From assembly GCA_024103135.1 (NCBI GenBank), contig JAGFIZ010000137.1, positions 58,241 through 122,240 on the forward strand: a stretch of 64,000 bases of DNA, given 5' to 3'. Within the stretch, counting starts at the first letter, position 1; each line of letters opens with the position of its first letter. The notes beneath the pieces were generated by a model. It did no database searches and had not been told where the DNA came from. It saw only the letters and a list, made by a program, of their open reading frames with translations. The position numbers and the translations under genes are program-made. This document shows positions 1 through 11,100 of this stretch, in pieces. The DNA is from Bradyrhizobiaceae bacterium (GTDB lineage Bacteria > Bacteroidota > Ignavibacteria > Kapaibacteriales > Kapaibacteriaceae).

Positions 1-2
1 CC

Positions 3-368
3 GTAGAGCTAGTCAAACAACGCTTTGCCGACAATGCACAAGTGTGCGGGTACGAAGTCGACGATGCATGCCGTGGAGTGATACGCGAAGCTGGTCTCGC
101 TTCGGCATTCATTCACCGGACAGGGCATAACATCACCACCGAGATTCACGGTCCAGGTGTGAACATGGACAATTTCGAGACCTTTGATGATCGGCCGATT
201 TTGCCAGGCATGTCGTTCTCAATCGAGCCAGGAGTGTACTTCGCCGGCTCACTCGGACTTCGAACGGAGATTGATGTCATCATCGCTGCCGATGGTGAAG
301 TGCGTATTCCTAGCGAACCCATGCAGTCAAGCATTCTTCCACTGTTGGCAGACTCGTGGGAACAATAA
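3..368 (+). CDS. M24 family Xaa-Pro aminopeptidase, C-terminal fragment
   Basis: Partial: the reading frame is open to the window's left edge, so only about the last 121 residues are present. They match the C-terminal half of the M24 'pita-bread' fold. Visible are an HGPG block following a GHNITTEIHG-like stretch, the IEPG block carrying a metal-ligand Glu, and the late RTEID block carrying the last metal-ligand Glu. In the family these residues help bind two metal ions, and the enzyme removes an N-terminal residue that precedes proline, usually in the cytoplasm. The stop lies inside the start region of the next gene (13-base overlap), so the two are probably co-transcribed. A prolidase (dipeptidase) rather than an aminopeptidase cannot be excluded without the N-terminal half. 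Confidence 0.85.
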   Translation, partial: VELVKQRFADNAQVCGYEVDDACRGVIREAGLASAFIHRTGHNITTEIHGPGVNMDNFETFDDRPILPGMSFSIEPGVYFAGSLGLRTEIDVIIAADGEVRIPSEPMQSSILPLLADSWEQ

Positions 369-2137
369 ACCTTCATCGGCATATCGGCCTTTGTGCAGTC
401 ATCATAGCATTGTTGAGTGCATCGGTGAGCATCAACGCGCAGCAGCGCGATCAGGAGCGTATGGCCGTTACCTACGAACAAGGTGGCGATGCACGCAGTG
501 CAGCGAGGATCTATCTCGAGTTGTTGCAAGGACAGCCCGACAACCGTCGGTACTTCGAAGGCGTTGTTCGCACACTGAACGCGTTGACGCAGTATGAAAG
601 TTTGTTGCCAATAATTGATGACTATGCCAATCGACACCCATCACTAGAAGTCTTTCTGCTCGGAGGCGTCACCGCATCCAAGGCCGGCAAACCGAGTGAT
701 CCCTATTGGGAGTCAGCAGAAAAACTTGCACACGGTTCGGCCGAATCATACGCCGCCATTGCCAGGGCACAGGCCTCCGTGTTACAGTCAGCGAAGGCCG
801 TGGTATTGTTCGAAAGGGCCAGGCAACTAAGCGGTCAGCAGAGCATGTTTGCCTCCGATCTTGGCAGACTGTATTCATCACTCGGCAACTACGACCGGGC
901 AGTACAGGAGATTTTCAAGCAATACACCATGGATGGCAATGAGCAAGGTGCCAAGGGCTTGCTTGCGGCATTGATGGCAACACCAGAAGGCACAAAGTCT
1001 GTTGAGAGGGGGCTAGATTCTCTTGCTGATGATACGGACATCCTCCGGCTGCGATGGTGGTTTCTCACTCAGGTACATCGCTGGCCAGAAGCCTACACAG
1101 TAGTTCAGCAGTTAGATAACATCGAGAATCAGCGAGGTCGGTTAATCTTGAACTTCGCAGAGACCGCTCGTATGGAGCAGGAATACGCTGTTGCACTCAA
1201 GGCCTTCGAATCACTGCTCAACAGCACCGGAAGTACTTCTGTTGCTGCGTCGTATGGCTATACGGCTACGCTTGAAGAACAGATGGCGGCAACCGGACAC
1301 CTGTCAGTAGATGATGCTCGAACGATCTACACTCGTTATCGTGACATCGCGCGAACCCATGCACAGAATCCACTTGCAGCCGATGCCATGTTACGAATGG
1401 CTACGTTGCAGGTGGAATACCTTGCCGACACATCCGAAGCAGTCGGCATTCTTACTGCCCTCATCAGTAAGTGGGGTGGAACGCGAAGTGCGATCGAAGG
1501 TAGCTTGTTGCTTGCCGATCTCTACTATGCCAGAGGTATGGAAAAGCAAGCTCAGGAGTCGCTCGCATCTGTTGTCAAAACGTCCACTCCCCTCTCGGCC
1601 ATCGCAGAACTCAAGCTAACCGATTACAAACTGTACAACCAGCAGCTAGCAGAAGCCAAGTCGGAGTACTTGAGAATCAGTGCTGACCCTGCCTCGCCCG
1701 CTGCCAATGATGCGTTGGATCGTCTAGGATTGTTAATGTTGCTTTCCGAAGACAGTAGTGGGGTGGCTGATTTTGTTCGATGTATGAAACTTCAGGCGCA
1801 AGGTAACCGTCTGGGGGCGGCTCGAGCATATCAACATACGGCCGAGATTGCAACGGATCCCGACTTGCAAGACAGAGCACATCTGGAATCGGCGTTGATG
1901 TACTTCGAACTCCGCAATGCAGGAGAGGCCCTTGCCCAGCTTTCACCCGTGTTGCAGAAGATACCCGACAGTCCCATCGGTGACAGAGCATTGCTTCTTG
2001 TTGCCAACATGAAGGAATATGAAGGTGATAAGCAAGGCGCTATCACAGCACTATCAACACTTTTAGCACAATATCCACGAAGCATACTGACCCCTTCCTG
2101 TAGAGAACGAATTCGACGGTTAAGGGGCGACGTATAA
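356..2137 (+). CDS. Exported tetratricopeptide-repeat protein
   Basis: 593 residues from a GTG start that overlaps the preceding peptidase gene by 13 bases. The N-terminus has a basic segment and a hydrophobic stretch (about residues 10-28) ending near SINAQ, typical of a cleavable signal peptide, so the mature protein should be periplasmic or surface-associated. The rest is almost all alpha-helical with repeated A-x-x-Y/L-x-x-x-L patterns typical of TPR-like solenoids, including blocks ending in NYDRAVQEI-like and GDKQGAITAL-like helices. No catalytic motif is visible. Such proteins usually act as scaffolds in envelope complexes; the partner is unknown. It lies 21 bases before the oligoendopeptidase gene and probably shares its transcript. 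Confidence 0.75.
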   Translation: MGTINLHRHIGLCAVIIALLSASVSINAQQRDQERMAVTYEQGGDARSAARIYLELLQGQPDNRRYFEGVVRTLNALTQYESLLPIIDDYANRHPSLEVFLLGGVTASKAGKPSDPYWESAEKLAHGSAESYAAIARAQASVLQSAKAVVLFERARQLSGQQSMFASDLGRLYSSLGNYDRAVQEIFKQYTMDGNEQGAKGLLAALMATPEGTKSVERGLDSLADDTDILRLRWWFLTQVHRWPEAYTVVQQLDNIENQRGRLILNFAETARMEQEYAVALKAFESLLNSTGSTSVAASYGYTATLEEQMAATGHLSVDDARTIYTRYRDIARTHAQNPLAADAMLRMATLQVEYLADTSEAVGILTALISKWGGTRSAIEGSLLLADLYYARGMEKQAQESLASVVKTSTPLSAIAELKLTDYKLYNQQLAEAKSEYLRISADPASPAANDALDRLGLLMLLSEDSSGVADFVRCMKLQAQGNRLGAARAYQHTAEIATDPDLQDRAHLESALMYFELRNAGEALAQLSPVLQKIPDSPIGDRALLLVANMKEYEGDKQGAITALSTLLAQYPRSILTPSCRERIRRLRGDV

Positions 2138-2158
2138 CGTATTGACATTAGGAGTTAC

Positions 2159-3862
2159 ATGGCAGAGACCGTATTTGCAGAGTTAGCGTACCAACGACCT
2201 GACGTTGCACAAACACAACAGAGACTTACTCACATTACAGATAGTATCAAGTCCAGTTCCAGTGCACAGAACACGATTGACGTGATCAATGCCTGGAACG
2301 ACTTGCGATCCCACCTTGGAACCATGCAGGGATTGGCAGAGGTACGGTTTACGCAGGACGTTTCCAATCCTGCATACAAGGAAGAGAAGGAGTTCTTCGA
2401 CCAAACCGGACCGACTGTCGGCGAGTACATGATGACGGTCAGCAAGGCCATCGTCGAAAGCCCCTTCAGAGCAGAGCTGGAAAAGCACTTCGGCTCGCTG
2501 TTCTTTACCCGACTAGAGGCAGGATTGAAGACGTTTACGCCAGAGATCAAGGAACTTCTCGTCCAAGAGGCCGCATTGCAAAATGAGTACAATGAACTCA
2601 CTGCCAAGGCCAGAATTGAACATGACGGCATGGTTTACAACCTAAGCACGATTGCCAAGGTTGCCGAGAGTTTGGATAGAGACGTCCGTAAAGAAGTAGC
2701 CAAGAAAATGTATCGTTTCTTAGGCGATAACGCCGAGGCATTTGACCGTATTTACGACAGTCTCGTGCAGATCAGGCATCAGAAGGCTCTGGCCCTTGGT
2801 TTCGCCAGCTTCACGGAAATGCGATATGTGGAGATGGGGCGTGTTGACTATAACGCCGCTGACGTGAGTGCATTCCGTCAGCAAGTCATCGACACGGTCG
2901 TCCCCCTCGTCAGCCAGCTCAGAGCAGCTCAAGCCAAGCGCATTGGCGTAGACCAGTTGTACGTCTGGGACGAAAAACTCCATTTCCCGGATGGGAATCC
3001 TGTTGCCCAAGGCGAGCATGACTACATCGTTGAAGCCGCCTCAAAGATGTATGCCGAGCTCTCACCTGAAACCCACGAGTTCTTCAACGTCATGCTTGAC
3101 CGTCAGTTGATGGACCTTAAGTCGAGGGATAACAAGGTCACTGGCGGCTATTGTACCAGCTTCCCAGAGTACCAGGTACCCTTCATCTTTGCAAACTTCA
3201 ACCAAACCTCACATGATGTTGAAGTTCTTACACACGAGGCAGGACATGCCTTCCAGTCATGGCGCTCACGCACCTACACCGTGCCAGAGTATCAATGGCC
3301 TACAACCGAGGCTTGTGAGATACACAGCATGTCCATGGAATACCTGACCTGGCCATGGATGCATCTCTTCTTTGGCGACCAAACTGAGAAGTTCAAGTTT
3401 TTCCACCTCCAGAGTGCCATCATTTTCTTGCCCTATGGGTGTTTAGTTGACGAGTTCCAGCATTGGGTGTACGCGAATCCCACGGCGACCCCGACGGAGC
3501 GGCATGCCACCTGGCGTCGATTGGAATCCGTGTACATGCCCTGGCGCTTACATGGTGAAATCCCAGAGTTTGACGAAGGCAGGCATTGGCAATTCCAGCG
3601 ACACATTTACGAAAGCCCCTTCTACTATATCGATTACACCCTAGCCAGTGCCTGTGCCATGCAATTCTGGGCCTGGTCGCAATCAGATCCCCAAAAGGCC
3701 TTTTCACAATACCTCAAAGTCTGTGACATTGGCGGAAGTATGCCATTTCTCGGCATAGTTCTTGCTGGTGGGTTACGGTCTCCGTTTGCCTCTGGAGTGA
3801 TATCTGAGGTTGTTGGGGATTGTTTTTCTTGGTTAAAAAGGGAGTATCCGTCATATTTTTGA
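2159..3862 (+). CDS. M3 family oligoendopeptidase
   Basis: 567 residues, a normal length for the PepF-like M3 oligoendopeptidases, cytoplasmic zinc enzymes that cut short peptides. The zinc motif H-E-A-G-H is at residues 359-363, and a Glu-rich helix about 25 residues later (TEACEIHSMSMEY) would supply the third zinc ligand. There is no signal peptide. The start is supported by AGGAG five bases before the ATG. It probably shares a transcript with the aminopeptidase and TPR genes, so the upstream part of this operon looks dedicated to peptide turnover. The substrate range cannot be read from sequence. Confidence 0.9.
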   Translation: MAETVFAELAYQRPDVAQTQQRLTHITDSIKSSSSAQNTIDVINAWNDLRSHLGTMQGLAEVRFTQDVSNPAYKEEKEFFDQTGPTVGEYMMTVSKAIVESPFRAELEKHFGSLFFTRLEAGLKTFTPEIKELLVQEAALQNEYNELTAKARIEHDGMVYNLSTIAKVAESLDRDVRKEVAKKMYRFLGDNAEAFDRIYDSLVQIRHQKALALGFASFTEMRYVEMGRVDYNAADVSAFRQQVIDTVVPLVSQLRAAQAKRIGVDQLYVWDEKLHFPDGNPVAQGEHDYIVEAASKMYAELSPETHEFFNVMLDRQLMDLKSRDNKVTGGYCTSFPEYQVPFIFANFNQTSHDVEVLTHEAGHAFQSWRSRTYTVPEYQWPTTEACEIHSMSMEYLTWPWMHLFFGDQTEKFKFFHLQSAIIFLPYGCLVDEFQHWVYANPTATPTERHATWRRLESVYMPWRLHGEIPEFDEGRHWQFQRHIYESPFYYIDYTLASACAMQFWAWSQSDPQKAFSQYLKVCDIGGSMPFLGIVLAGGLRSPFASGVISEVVGDCFSWLKREYPSYF

Positions 3863-3874
3863 CGGTTCCTCTGA

Positions 3875-3893
3875 TTCCCCGTTCTGCGGGGAA
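3875..3893. terminator. Hairpin after the oligoendopeptidase gene, weak terminator
   Basis: A perfect 7-base stem (TTCCCCG and CGGGGAA) closes a TTCTG loop 12 bases past the stop codon. No T-run follows on either strand, so it is a weak or rho-assisted terminator, or an mRNA 3' stabilising hairpin. Confidence 0.4.
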
Positions 3894-3972
3894 CAAAGAA
3901 TAAGTGCGATAAGTTCATTACTTTCGCATGGTTAAAAACGTAAAGTAACAGTTGTTGAACCGCGTGTCAGAA

Positions 3973-6900
3973 ATGCACATGACCCGATTCATCCTTCGTA
4001 GCGCTCTATTGAGCGCCTTGTTTGTTGCAGGACTATGCTCCGCAACAGCGCAAACAAACCCAACGCCATATAGCTTGGCGGGTGGGAACTATTCATTCAC
4101 TTCGTGGGATGCCAATTCAGCGCCAGGCACCTACCCTACTTCCATGGTATTCCATGTGTTTACCCAGCGAATCGAACCATTTGCTGGTACGCTCACGGAC
4201 GCACCGAAGGGAGACTGGGGACTTGCCTATAACCTGACTGGTGACGCCCGCCTTAACGGAGAAGGAAATAATGGTGTTTCCTTCTTTCAGACAGGTACTG
4301 CTCAAAGCGGAAACTGCGGTTTCCAAGGTGAAGCAGTTCTTGCTCTGAGCACTCTTGGTCGTGTAAACATCAATGTTTCCTGGGTTGGCCAGGTAACATC
4401 GTCAGGCACACGCCCATACAATCTGCGCTTGCAGTACCGTACCAATACATCATCGCCATGGGTGAATGCCATTGGAGCAGACGGCAACTATGTGCAGCTT
4501 TCGAGTGCCACTGACGGCATGAGTGCCAAGACGCTCAACTGGATGATGCCACTGGCGTTGGAGAACCAACAACTGGTTCAACTGCGCTGGATTTACTTCC
4601 AGGAAGCAGCTGGCAGCGGTGGACGCCCACGCATTCGCCTAGATGACATTTCGGTTACATCTGACAACCCAGTTGGTACGCCAACAGGATTGAAGGTGTT
4701 CTATATGTCTCCACAGAACCCATCGGTGAACACCAACTTTACCATGATTGTTCGCCCGGTTGACGGTTCTGGTGCAGTTAAGAATGTTTCTACAACCACA
4801 ACCATCAATGTTGCACGTACTGCTGGTACGGGTACCTTAGGTGGTGTGGTCAATGTTGCGATTCCAGCTGGATCAAGTGCAGCTACCTTCTCTGCTGTCA
4901 ACTACAATGTAGTTGAGAATGGCGTGACGATTACAGCATCACGCACTGCAGGTGATGTACTTACATCATTCACGACAGCTCCGTTCAATGTTGGTCCAAA
5001 GGCAGCTTACGCCGTTCTCTCAGGTGCTTGGCACCAAGAGTGGACTGGTCAGACCATCAACCCAATCACGGTCACCGTATATCGCACTGACAACACGGTC
5101 GACGTGAACTATACCGGCACCATTACGGCTTCTGGTATTGGGTTGTCTGGAACAACGGCTGTAACAGCAATGCGTGGTGTTGCTGTTTTTGATAAGCTTA
5201 CACTTAACTTCTCCGGTGGTCAGAATCTGACGTTCGCTGTTCCAGGTCTGCCTAGCCAGTCTACCCCAACAATCACCGTAGTTGCAAGCCCAGGCCTTAC
5301 AACGAACATCGTACCACAGTATGTGAACGGTGCTTCGGTTAATGGTTGCAGTTTGAGCGCAAACGTTGTTCCTGCCTATGCTCGAGTGACCTTCACCGGT
5401 CTTCAGCCAAACACTACCTATCGCTACGTAGTCGGTGGCAACAACGTTGCTGGTGTTCCTACCTCAACAGGTGGTGGCTATAACTTGAATTTCGATGCTG
5501 CTACGAACTCGTACGATTATTCTGGTTCGAAGGGACTTGAAACATCGTACAGCACGTTCAATTCTGGTAGCTCTACGTCCAAGTCACTGTGGATCAACCT
5601 CCTTGTTACCAATGCAGCAAACTTTGCAACTGGTCAGCCACTGTACTGGCAGGTAGCCCTAGGCGACTATGCAGGTAACTTGATTGGTTACTACCAGTTG
5701 TCCCAGACATCGACATTGGTCGATTACGGATCGGCAGCAACACAGCTAACCCTTATCGGTGACAAGGGCAGCCAGTTGAAGCCAAAGAACTACGTTGTTC
5801 TGTATGATAACACGGCTGGCAGTGGACGTCCACTTGCTACCTCAATCGTTCAATCCTACGGCACTACCGTTACCAGCTTTGCACAATATCGTTACTCAGC
5901 TGATGTTGAGAATGTAACTGGCGCTTGGATGACCGTAATGCCGAACTGGGTAAGCAACGGCGTTCGCCGCATTGAAGAACGCGATTGGAATGGTAACCTG
6001 GTGTACTCAACAGTTAGCACCGATGGTCAGTGGGACGGAATCTCGACCTACCCAACCGATGCAGCACAGTACTCTGGCGTTGCGGGTGGAAGCTCGAAGC
6101 CAATCTATATCTCGACCCCAACCATCAAGGTTTTCAGCCCAGCGTCACTTGATACGCTCTGTGCCGCCAATCCAACAGACATTTACTTCCGTGCTGATGG
6201 AATGGATACCGTCAAGATTGAGTATTCAATCGACGGTGGCATGACCTACTCGCTGATTGATGGTAACGTCGTTGTTGGAACTGATGAAGGCGAAGGCTCC
6301 GGTGACGATTATGACGGCGGCAGTTCTGTCGGTAGCAAGGATGGCGAACATGTAGATGCCACCTACGTAACCTATTCTTGGGTTGTCCCATCCGTAGGTT
6401 TCAAGGGTGACTGCTACATCCGCATCACTGGTGTTGACCGTCCAAACGAAGTTGGATACTCGACGAAGTTCACGATCGTTGAACCACTCACCTTCCTTGG
6501 TGATGTTGAGTCAAAGAACCTTTGCCTTGGTGCAACAGACACGCTGATTGCACTTGTTGGTGGTACAGCCGAATCATTCCAGTGGTATAAGGATGGCGTT
6601 GCAATTCCAAATGCAATCAATCCAATCCTCTACCTCCGTGATGTTCAGTATCATGCTTCAGGCGTATACTATTGCGTTGTTGACGGCTACGGAAGCTGCG
6701 GCTGGGTAATGACCAACGAAGCCTCTGTTCGCGTAGCTCGCGAAACAAAGATTGTCAACCAGACCTTTGCCGTTGCAGGCATCATCGGCGAAACGGCTAC
6801 TCTTTGGGTTTCACCTGAAGTTCCAGATGATGTTATGGAGTACCAATGGTATCGTGGCACAACTCCTCTGGTCGAGAGTGCACACTTCTTCGGTACCAAG

Positions 6901-8109
6901 AGCAACCGTCTGGAAATCCGCAACTTCACGCTTGCCGACTATGGTAACGACTACTACTGCGTAGTAAGTGGCGTTTGCGGTACGGTTAACTCACGTGTTG
7001 TTCGCGTATTCCCTACCGGTGTTTATGCTGAGTTTGTTCAAAGCTCCTACAGCGGCTGTGCTGGTTCAGACATGACCCTCAACGCTGATGTTTACAGCAA
7101 CCCACCAGGTGAGAACCTTGACATTCGTTGGTACTTCAACGGTACCATGCTCACGGATGGAGCAGACTACTCTGGCACACAAACACCAACACTGACCATC
7201 CATAATGTTCAGCCAGGTGTTGCCGGAAGCTATATGGTTCGTGCAACGCTGGCTTCGGATGCTAGCTTCATGTCTGAAGCTTCAGCTACTGTCGTTATTG
7301 CTACACCAGCTACTATCGCTACTCAACCAGCATCGGTTGCAGTGTGCGAAGGTGACAGCACGATGCTGAGCGTAGTTGCGAATGCTTCCGGAGATGTATC
7401 GTATCAGTGGGTACTGAACGGTACCGACATTGCTGGCGCAACGAAGGACTCCTACTCTATCGGTGCTATGTCAGCTGCAACCGCTGGTACCTATCAAGTT
7501 CGCGTTACCACTGCTTGCGGTTCAATTACTTCTGATAGCGCAGTTGTTGACCTTAAGGCAGCTACGAGCATCACGACACAACCAGAAGCAAACATTACCG
7601 TTGCTGTTGACAGCACGCTGACAATCTCGGTTGTTGCTGACGGTGCTGGTACACTTCAGTATCAGTGGTACAAGGATGGTGCAGCCATTACTGGCGAGAT
7701 TGCCCCAACCTTTACCAAGGCAGCCTATGCCGATGCTGACGCTGGCAAGTACTGGTGTACCGTAACTGGTGAGTGTGGCGAGGTAACCTCCGACACCGCA
7801 ACAGTTACAACACGTCCAGTTACAGGTGTAGACGAGCAGTTTGTTGGTGGTGCTATGGTTAGCCGCTTGGCTCCAAACCCTGCTGCTACTGCAACCACAC
7901 TCAACATCTCGATGTCGGCACCAGCAATGGTCACCGTTACGGTTGTTGACGCTGCTGGTAACACCATCCTCACTGTAAACAATGCTCAGCTTCCAGCTGG
8001 TAACAATCGCCTGCCGATCGTTACGGCTCAGCTTCCATCAGGTGTGTACACGGTACAAACCATCATCGGTGGAGATCGCAGCGTTCAACAGTTGGTTGTT
8101 CTGAAGTAA
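3973..8109 (+). CDS. Giant secreted Ig-repeat protein with T9SS sorting domain
   Basis: About 1378 residues. The ATG at 3973 is preferred over an in-frame TTG at 3952 because it directly precedes a classic signal peptide ending near SATAQ. The middle holds beta-rich invasin/filamin-like repeats. From about residue 840 there are at least four Ig-like domains, each with a QWY or QWV tryptophan motif and a late YYC, YWC or YQV strand. Residues from about 768 to 795 form an acidic Gly/Asp/Glu/Ser linker. The last ~80 residues (from RLAPNPA, with a GNNRL turn and PSGVYTV) look like a type A T9SS C-terminal sorting domain, so the protein is probably exported by T9SS and attached to the surface. Proline is written mostly as CCA, unlike the next gene, which hints at high expression. 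Its ligand is unknown. Confidence 0.85.
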   Translation: MHMTRFILRSALLSALFVAGLCSATAQTNPTPYSLAGGNYSFTSWDANSAPGTYPTSMVFHVFTQRIEPFAGTLTDAPKGDWGLAYNLTGDARLNGEGNNGVSFFQTGTAQSGNCGFQGEAVLALSTLGRVNINVSWVGQVTSSGTRPYNLRLQYRTNTSSPWVNAIGADGNYVQLSSATDGMSAKTLNWMMPLALENQQLVQLRWIYFQEAAGSGGRPRIRLDDISVTSDNPVGTPTGLKVFYMSPQNPSVNTNFTMIVRPVDGSGAVKNVSTTTTINVARTAGTGTLGGVVNVAIPAGSSAATFSAVNYNVVENGVTITASRTAGDVLTSFTTAPFNVGPKAAYAVLSGAWHQEWTGQTINPITVTVYRTDNTVDVNYTGTITASGIGLSGTTAVTAMRGVAVFDKLTLNFSGGQNLTFAVPGLPSQSTPTITVVASPGLTTNIVPQYVNGASVNGCSLSANVVPAYARVTFTGLQPNTTYRYVVGGNNVAGVPTSTGGGYNLNFDAATNSYDYSGSKGLETSYSTFNSGSSTSKSLWINLLVTNAANFATGQPLYWQVALGDYAGNLIGYYQLSQTSTLVDYGSAATQLTLIGDKGSQLKPKNYVVLYDNTAGSGRPLATSIVQSYGTTVTSFAQYRYSADVENVTGAWMTVMPNWVSNGVRRIEERDWNGNLVYSTVSTDGQWDGISTYPTDAAQYSGVAGGSSKPIYISTPTIKVFSPASLDTLCAANPTDIYFRADGMDTVKIEYSIDGGMTYSLIDGNVVVGTDEGEGSGDDYDGGSSVGSKDGEHVDATYVTYSWVVPSVGFKGDCYIRITGVDRPNEVGYSTKFTIVEPLTFLGDVESKNLCLGATDTLIALVGGTAESFQWYKDGVAIPNAINPILYLRDVQYHASGVYYCVVDGYGSCGWVMTNEASVRVARETKIVNQTFAVAGIIGETATLWVSPEVPDDVMEYQWYRGTTPLVESAHFFGTKSNRLEIRNFTLADYGNDYYCVVSGVCGTVNSRVVRVFPTGVYAEFVQSSYSGCAGSDMTLNADVYSNPPGENLDIRWYFNGTMLTDGADYSGTQTPTLTIHNVQPGVAGSYMVRATLASDASFMSEASATVVIATPATIATQPASVAVCEGDSTMLSVVANASGDVSYQWVLNGTDIAGATKDSYSIGAMSAATAGTYQVRVTTACGSITSDSAVVDLKAATSITTQPEANITVAVDSTLTISVVADGAGTLQYQWYKDGAAITGEIAPTFTKAAYADADAGKYWCTVTGECGEVTSDTATVTTRPVTGVDEQFVGGAMVSRLAPNPAATATTLNISMSAPAMVTVTVVDAAGNTILTVNNAQLPAGNNRLPIVTAQLPSGVYTVQTIIGGDRSVQQLVVLK

Positions 8110-8126
8110 GTCAGACTAACATTCTC

Positions 8127-8160
8127 AAGGGGAGCATGCATGAGCATGCTCCCCTTTTTT
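8127..8160 (+). terminator. Strong rho-independent terminator after the giant surface protein gene
   Basis: A perfect 13-base stem (8127-8139 with 8144-8156), an ATGA loop and a run of T's beginning at 8155 follow the stop codon by 17 bases. It separates the two giant surface-protein genes. An in-frame ATG at 8140 falls in its loop and is therefore unlikely to be the next gene's start. Confidence 0.93.
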
Positions 8161-8172
8161 GTATATAGCAAC

Positions 8173-11100
8173 ATGCTGAGACCCTACGTTTTATCGCTCC
8201 TAGTTCTTTGTTCAACACTGGTGACCGTTAGCACTCAGACGTCGGCACAGTCTGTAGTTGTCAGTGAGTATTTTAACAACCCTGGACCGTCGGCGGCTAA
8301 AGAGTGGACGGAATTGCTTGTCGTTGACGATGATGTGAATCTCGTTGGCTGGACAGTGTTTGACCACTCTAACTTCAATCCTACTCAAGGTCCAGTATTC
8401 CAGGACATCCCTCTGTTTCGGCATCTACGTGCAGGGACAATCATTGTCATTGATCACAGAACTGATACGCCTCCACAGCAAATTGATACGGTAGCCGACG
8501 ATGGCTTTCTTCTTCTTCGTCAGCTAGACAATCGTTTCTTCTCTCTCGGCGGTAATGGACTTGATGTAAGTCAGCCAGGTGAACTGATCATCATTCAGGA
8601 TAAGAACGGTAAGGCCGTCCATGCTTTAGGTCATTTTAATTCACAAGCGATTCAGCCAGCCGCCTACACTGACCTCACATGTCCGAAAACTGCATTCAAT
8701 TCAAAGTCCGACCTTAGCAATAATCACAGTAATCGTGTTACAGGAAGGTCGCTCGCTGCATACGGTGCTGGACTAGGTACTGATTCTACGAGTTACGGCC
8801 CAACGGTTATCACTGCACCACCAGAAGATCCAGGAACAGGACCGAGTAAGGGGCTCCCTAACCTGATCGATAATCCAAAGCGCCTTGCAAAGCGAACCAA
8901 TACCAACCAGTTGTTCTGGCGTGAACGTAGAGAACCGCAATGGAAGTCGGGTCCAACGCTAAACGTTAATTCATCTGACCCAACGAAGAACGTTCTCTCT
9001 TGGTCAGCACTAACCGACCCATATCCATCCGACGGTGCAACGGGCTACATGGTTCTGAGAGACACCACAGGGTTTGTACCTGCTTCGTTCCCTGGTGTTC
9101 ATGACGGCACCACATATAAGGTTGGTGACAAGATAGGATCGGCAACCGTACTCGCTCTCCAGTCGACTGCTACTGGTACGTCTTTCGAAGACAAGAGCGC
9201 GCCGTGCGGCTCGACGTTTACCTATCGTGTTTACGGCTACCGTTATAGTGCCGATGACATGATGCCTGCTTCGCAGACAGCAGACACAACAGCGCGTGGT
9301 CGTCAGTACAACGAGCAGTTTGCTCAAAGCGCGACAATCAGTAAACCCAAGCCCCCTACACCTGTCATTACAGCATCGCGGTTGGTAATCTGTCCTGGCG
9401 ATACGACGACGCTATCAACCACTGCAACTGCCGGTATTGAAAAGTACACGTGGCTGCGCAACGGTACTCCGATTGCCATTGGATTTACCACGCGTGGTGT
9501 TGTCTCGCAACCTGGGAAGTATCGGCTTGTTGTGACGGCTCCCGGAGGCTGCACAGCATCCAGCAATGAGATCGAGATTCTTCCACTTCCAGCCCCCAGT
9601 GTTTCGGTGACGCCAACAGGCATCCACACCATGTGTAAGGGCGACACTTTGTGGTTCACTGTGTCAACACCGGCTCCACAGTACGAACTGCTACGCAATA
9701 ATGTGGTGGTCACTACGCAGACGTCACGTCGGTTTGCACTTACCGAAGACGGAGTCTATGCTGTAAAGCTGAAAACAGGTACACAGTGCGACGGGATATC
9801 CGAAACCATTGCCGTCACCATTCAAGACATACGGTACCACCTTGAGCCGACCGTGCTTGACTTTGGCTCACTTGGCGAATGCCAGACATCAAGAACCATG
9901 ACGGCGGAGTTGGTGAATGACGGGAATACGGGCATCACCATATCCAGTGTGACCTTGCCGCCGGGGTATGCTTTAACGTCACCACCACCTGGATTTTCCG
10001 TAGAACCAGGAAAGCGCCAAACTCTTCAATTGTTGTTTTCACCAGCCTTGTCCGGGACGACGGCTGGTACGGCTCAGTTCAATGCAGAGCCATGTAATGT
10101 CTCCAGCACACTTGCACTAACAGGTGTGCGTACCGACGCTGCCGCGACACTCGACAAGGTGAATGTTGATTTTGGTGAGTTCTCTGCTTGTCCGGGTGCA
10201 TCGATTAACAAGATCACAACATTTGAAATCACGAATAGCGGCACGGCTGCCATTGTTGTTTCGCCTCCTGCTGTTGCTGCACCATTCTTCTGCTCGTTTG
10301 CCAAGGACACGTTACAGCCAGGTGAGCACGTAACGATAACCATTCGATACATTCCGTTTGGACCAGACCTTAATCGTGCAGTGACGCAAACAATTATGTT
10401 CCCATTCGTGGGGTCGGATTGCACCGATACCATTCGTGCAACGCTGCGTGCTGCGTCCTATCAACCACGGGTTCAGTTGCTTGCCGATACCATCCATTTG
10501 GGTAGTGGCCAAGGCTGTGCGGATACCCTACTCGGCTCATTGTCGATAACGAATACAGGCAATGTTGCTGTGACAATCCCTAACGTTACGTCATCGAACG
10601 TCTCCTATTCAGGTCTACCACTTGACTTGCCCGTTGGCCAAACCCGCTCGATCCCGTTCGCATTTGTGATGGGAGGGGGCTATGGTATGCATGAAGAAAC
10701 TGATACCGTCCTGCTGATGCCATGCGGAACGAAGGTGCCTGTTACCATCACGGGCTTGCTCCAGGGTACCGTGCTCTCTGCAGACCCACCATCACTGAAT
10801 CTTGGCGATGTGCTCCTGTGTGAGGGCAATCCAGTACGCACGATGTCAACGACCATTAAGTCATCGATTGTACTTGACGGTAGTTCCGTAAGGTCGGTTT
10901 CGTTAAATGCTCCGTTTACATCTTCGCTGACTGTCGGGACGGCTCTCAACGACACCTTGCCCATAACCATAACCTACTCGCCAGTCGCTCCCGGAATATC
11001 TACCGACACGATGATTGTTGTCCTTGAGCCTTGCGGTGACTCTCTGCTCATTCCGCTAACGGCTTCGGCTGCCTCGGTGACCCGGAGCACGATTATCAGT

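Noticed and set aside
3919..3926. TACTTTCG before the first giant gene, and again at 51007-51014 before phoH, as -7 elements
   Set aside because: One mismatch to TAnnTTTG and no TTG at the -33 position in either case.
8140..8172. An ATG at 8140 as start of the second giant surface-protein gene
   Set aside because: It lies in the loop of a strong terminator, and the signal peptide starts at 8173.
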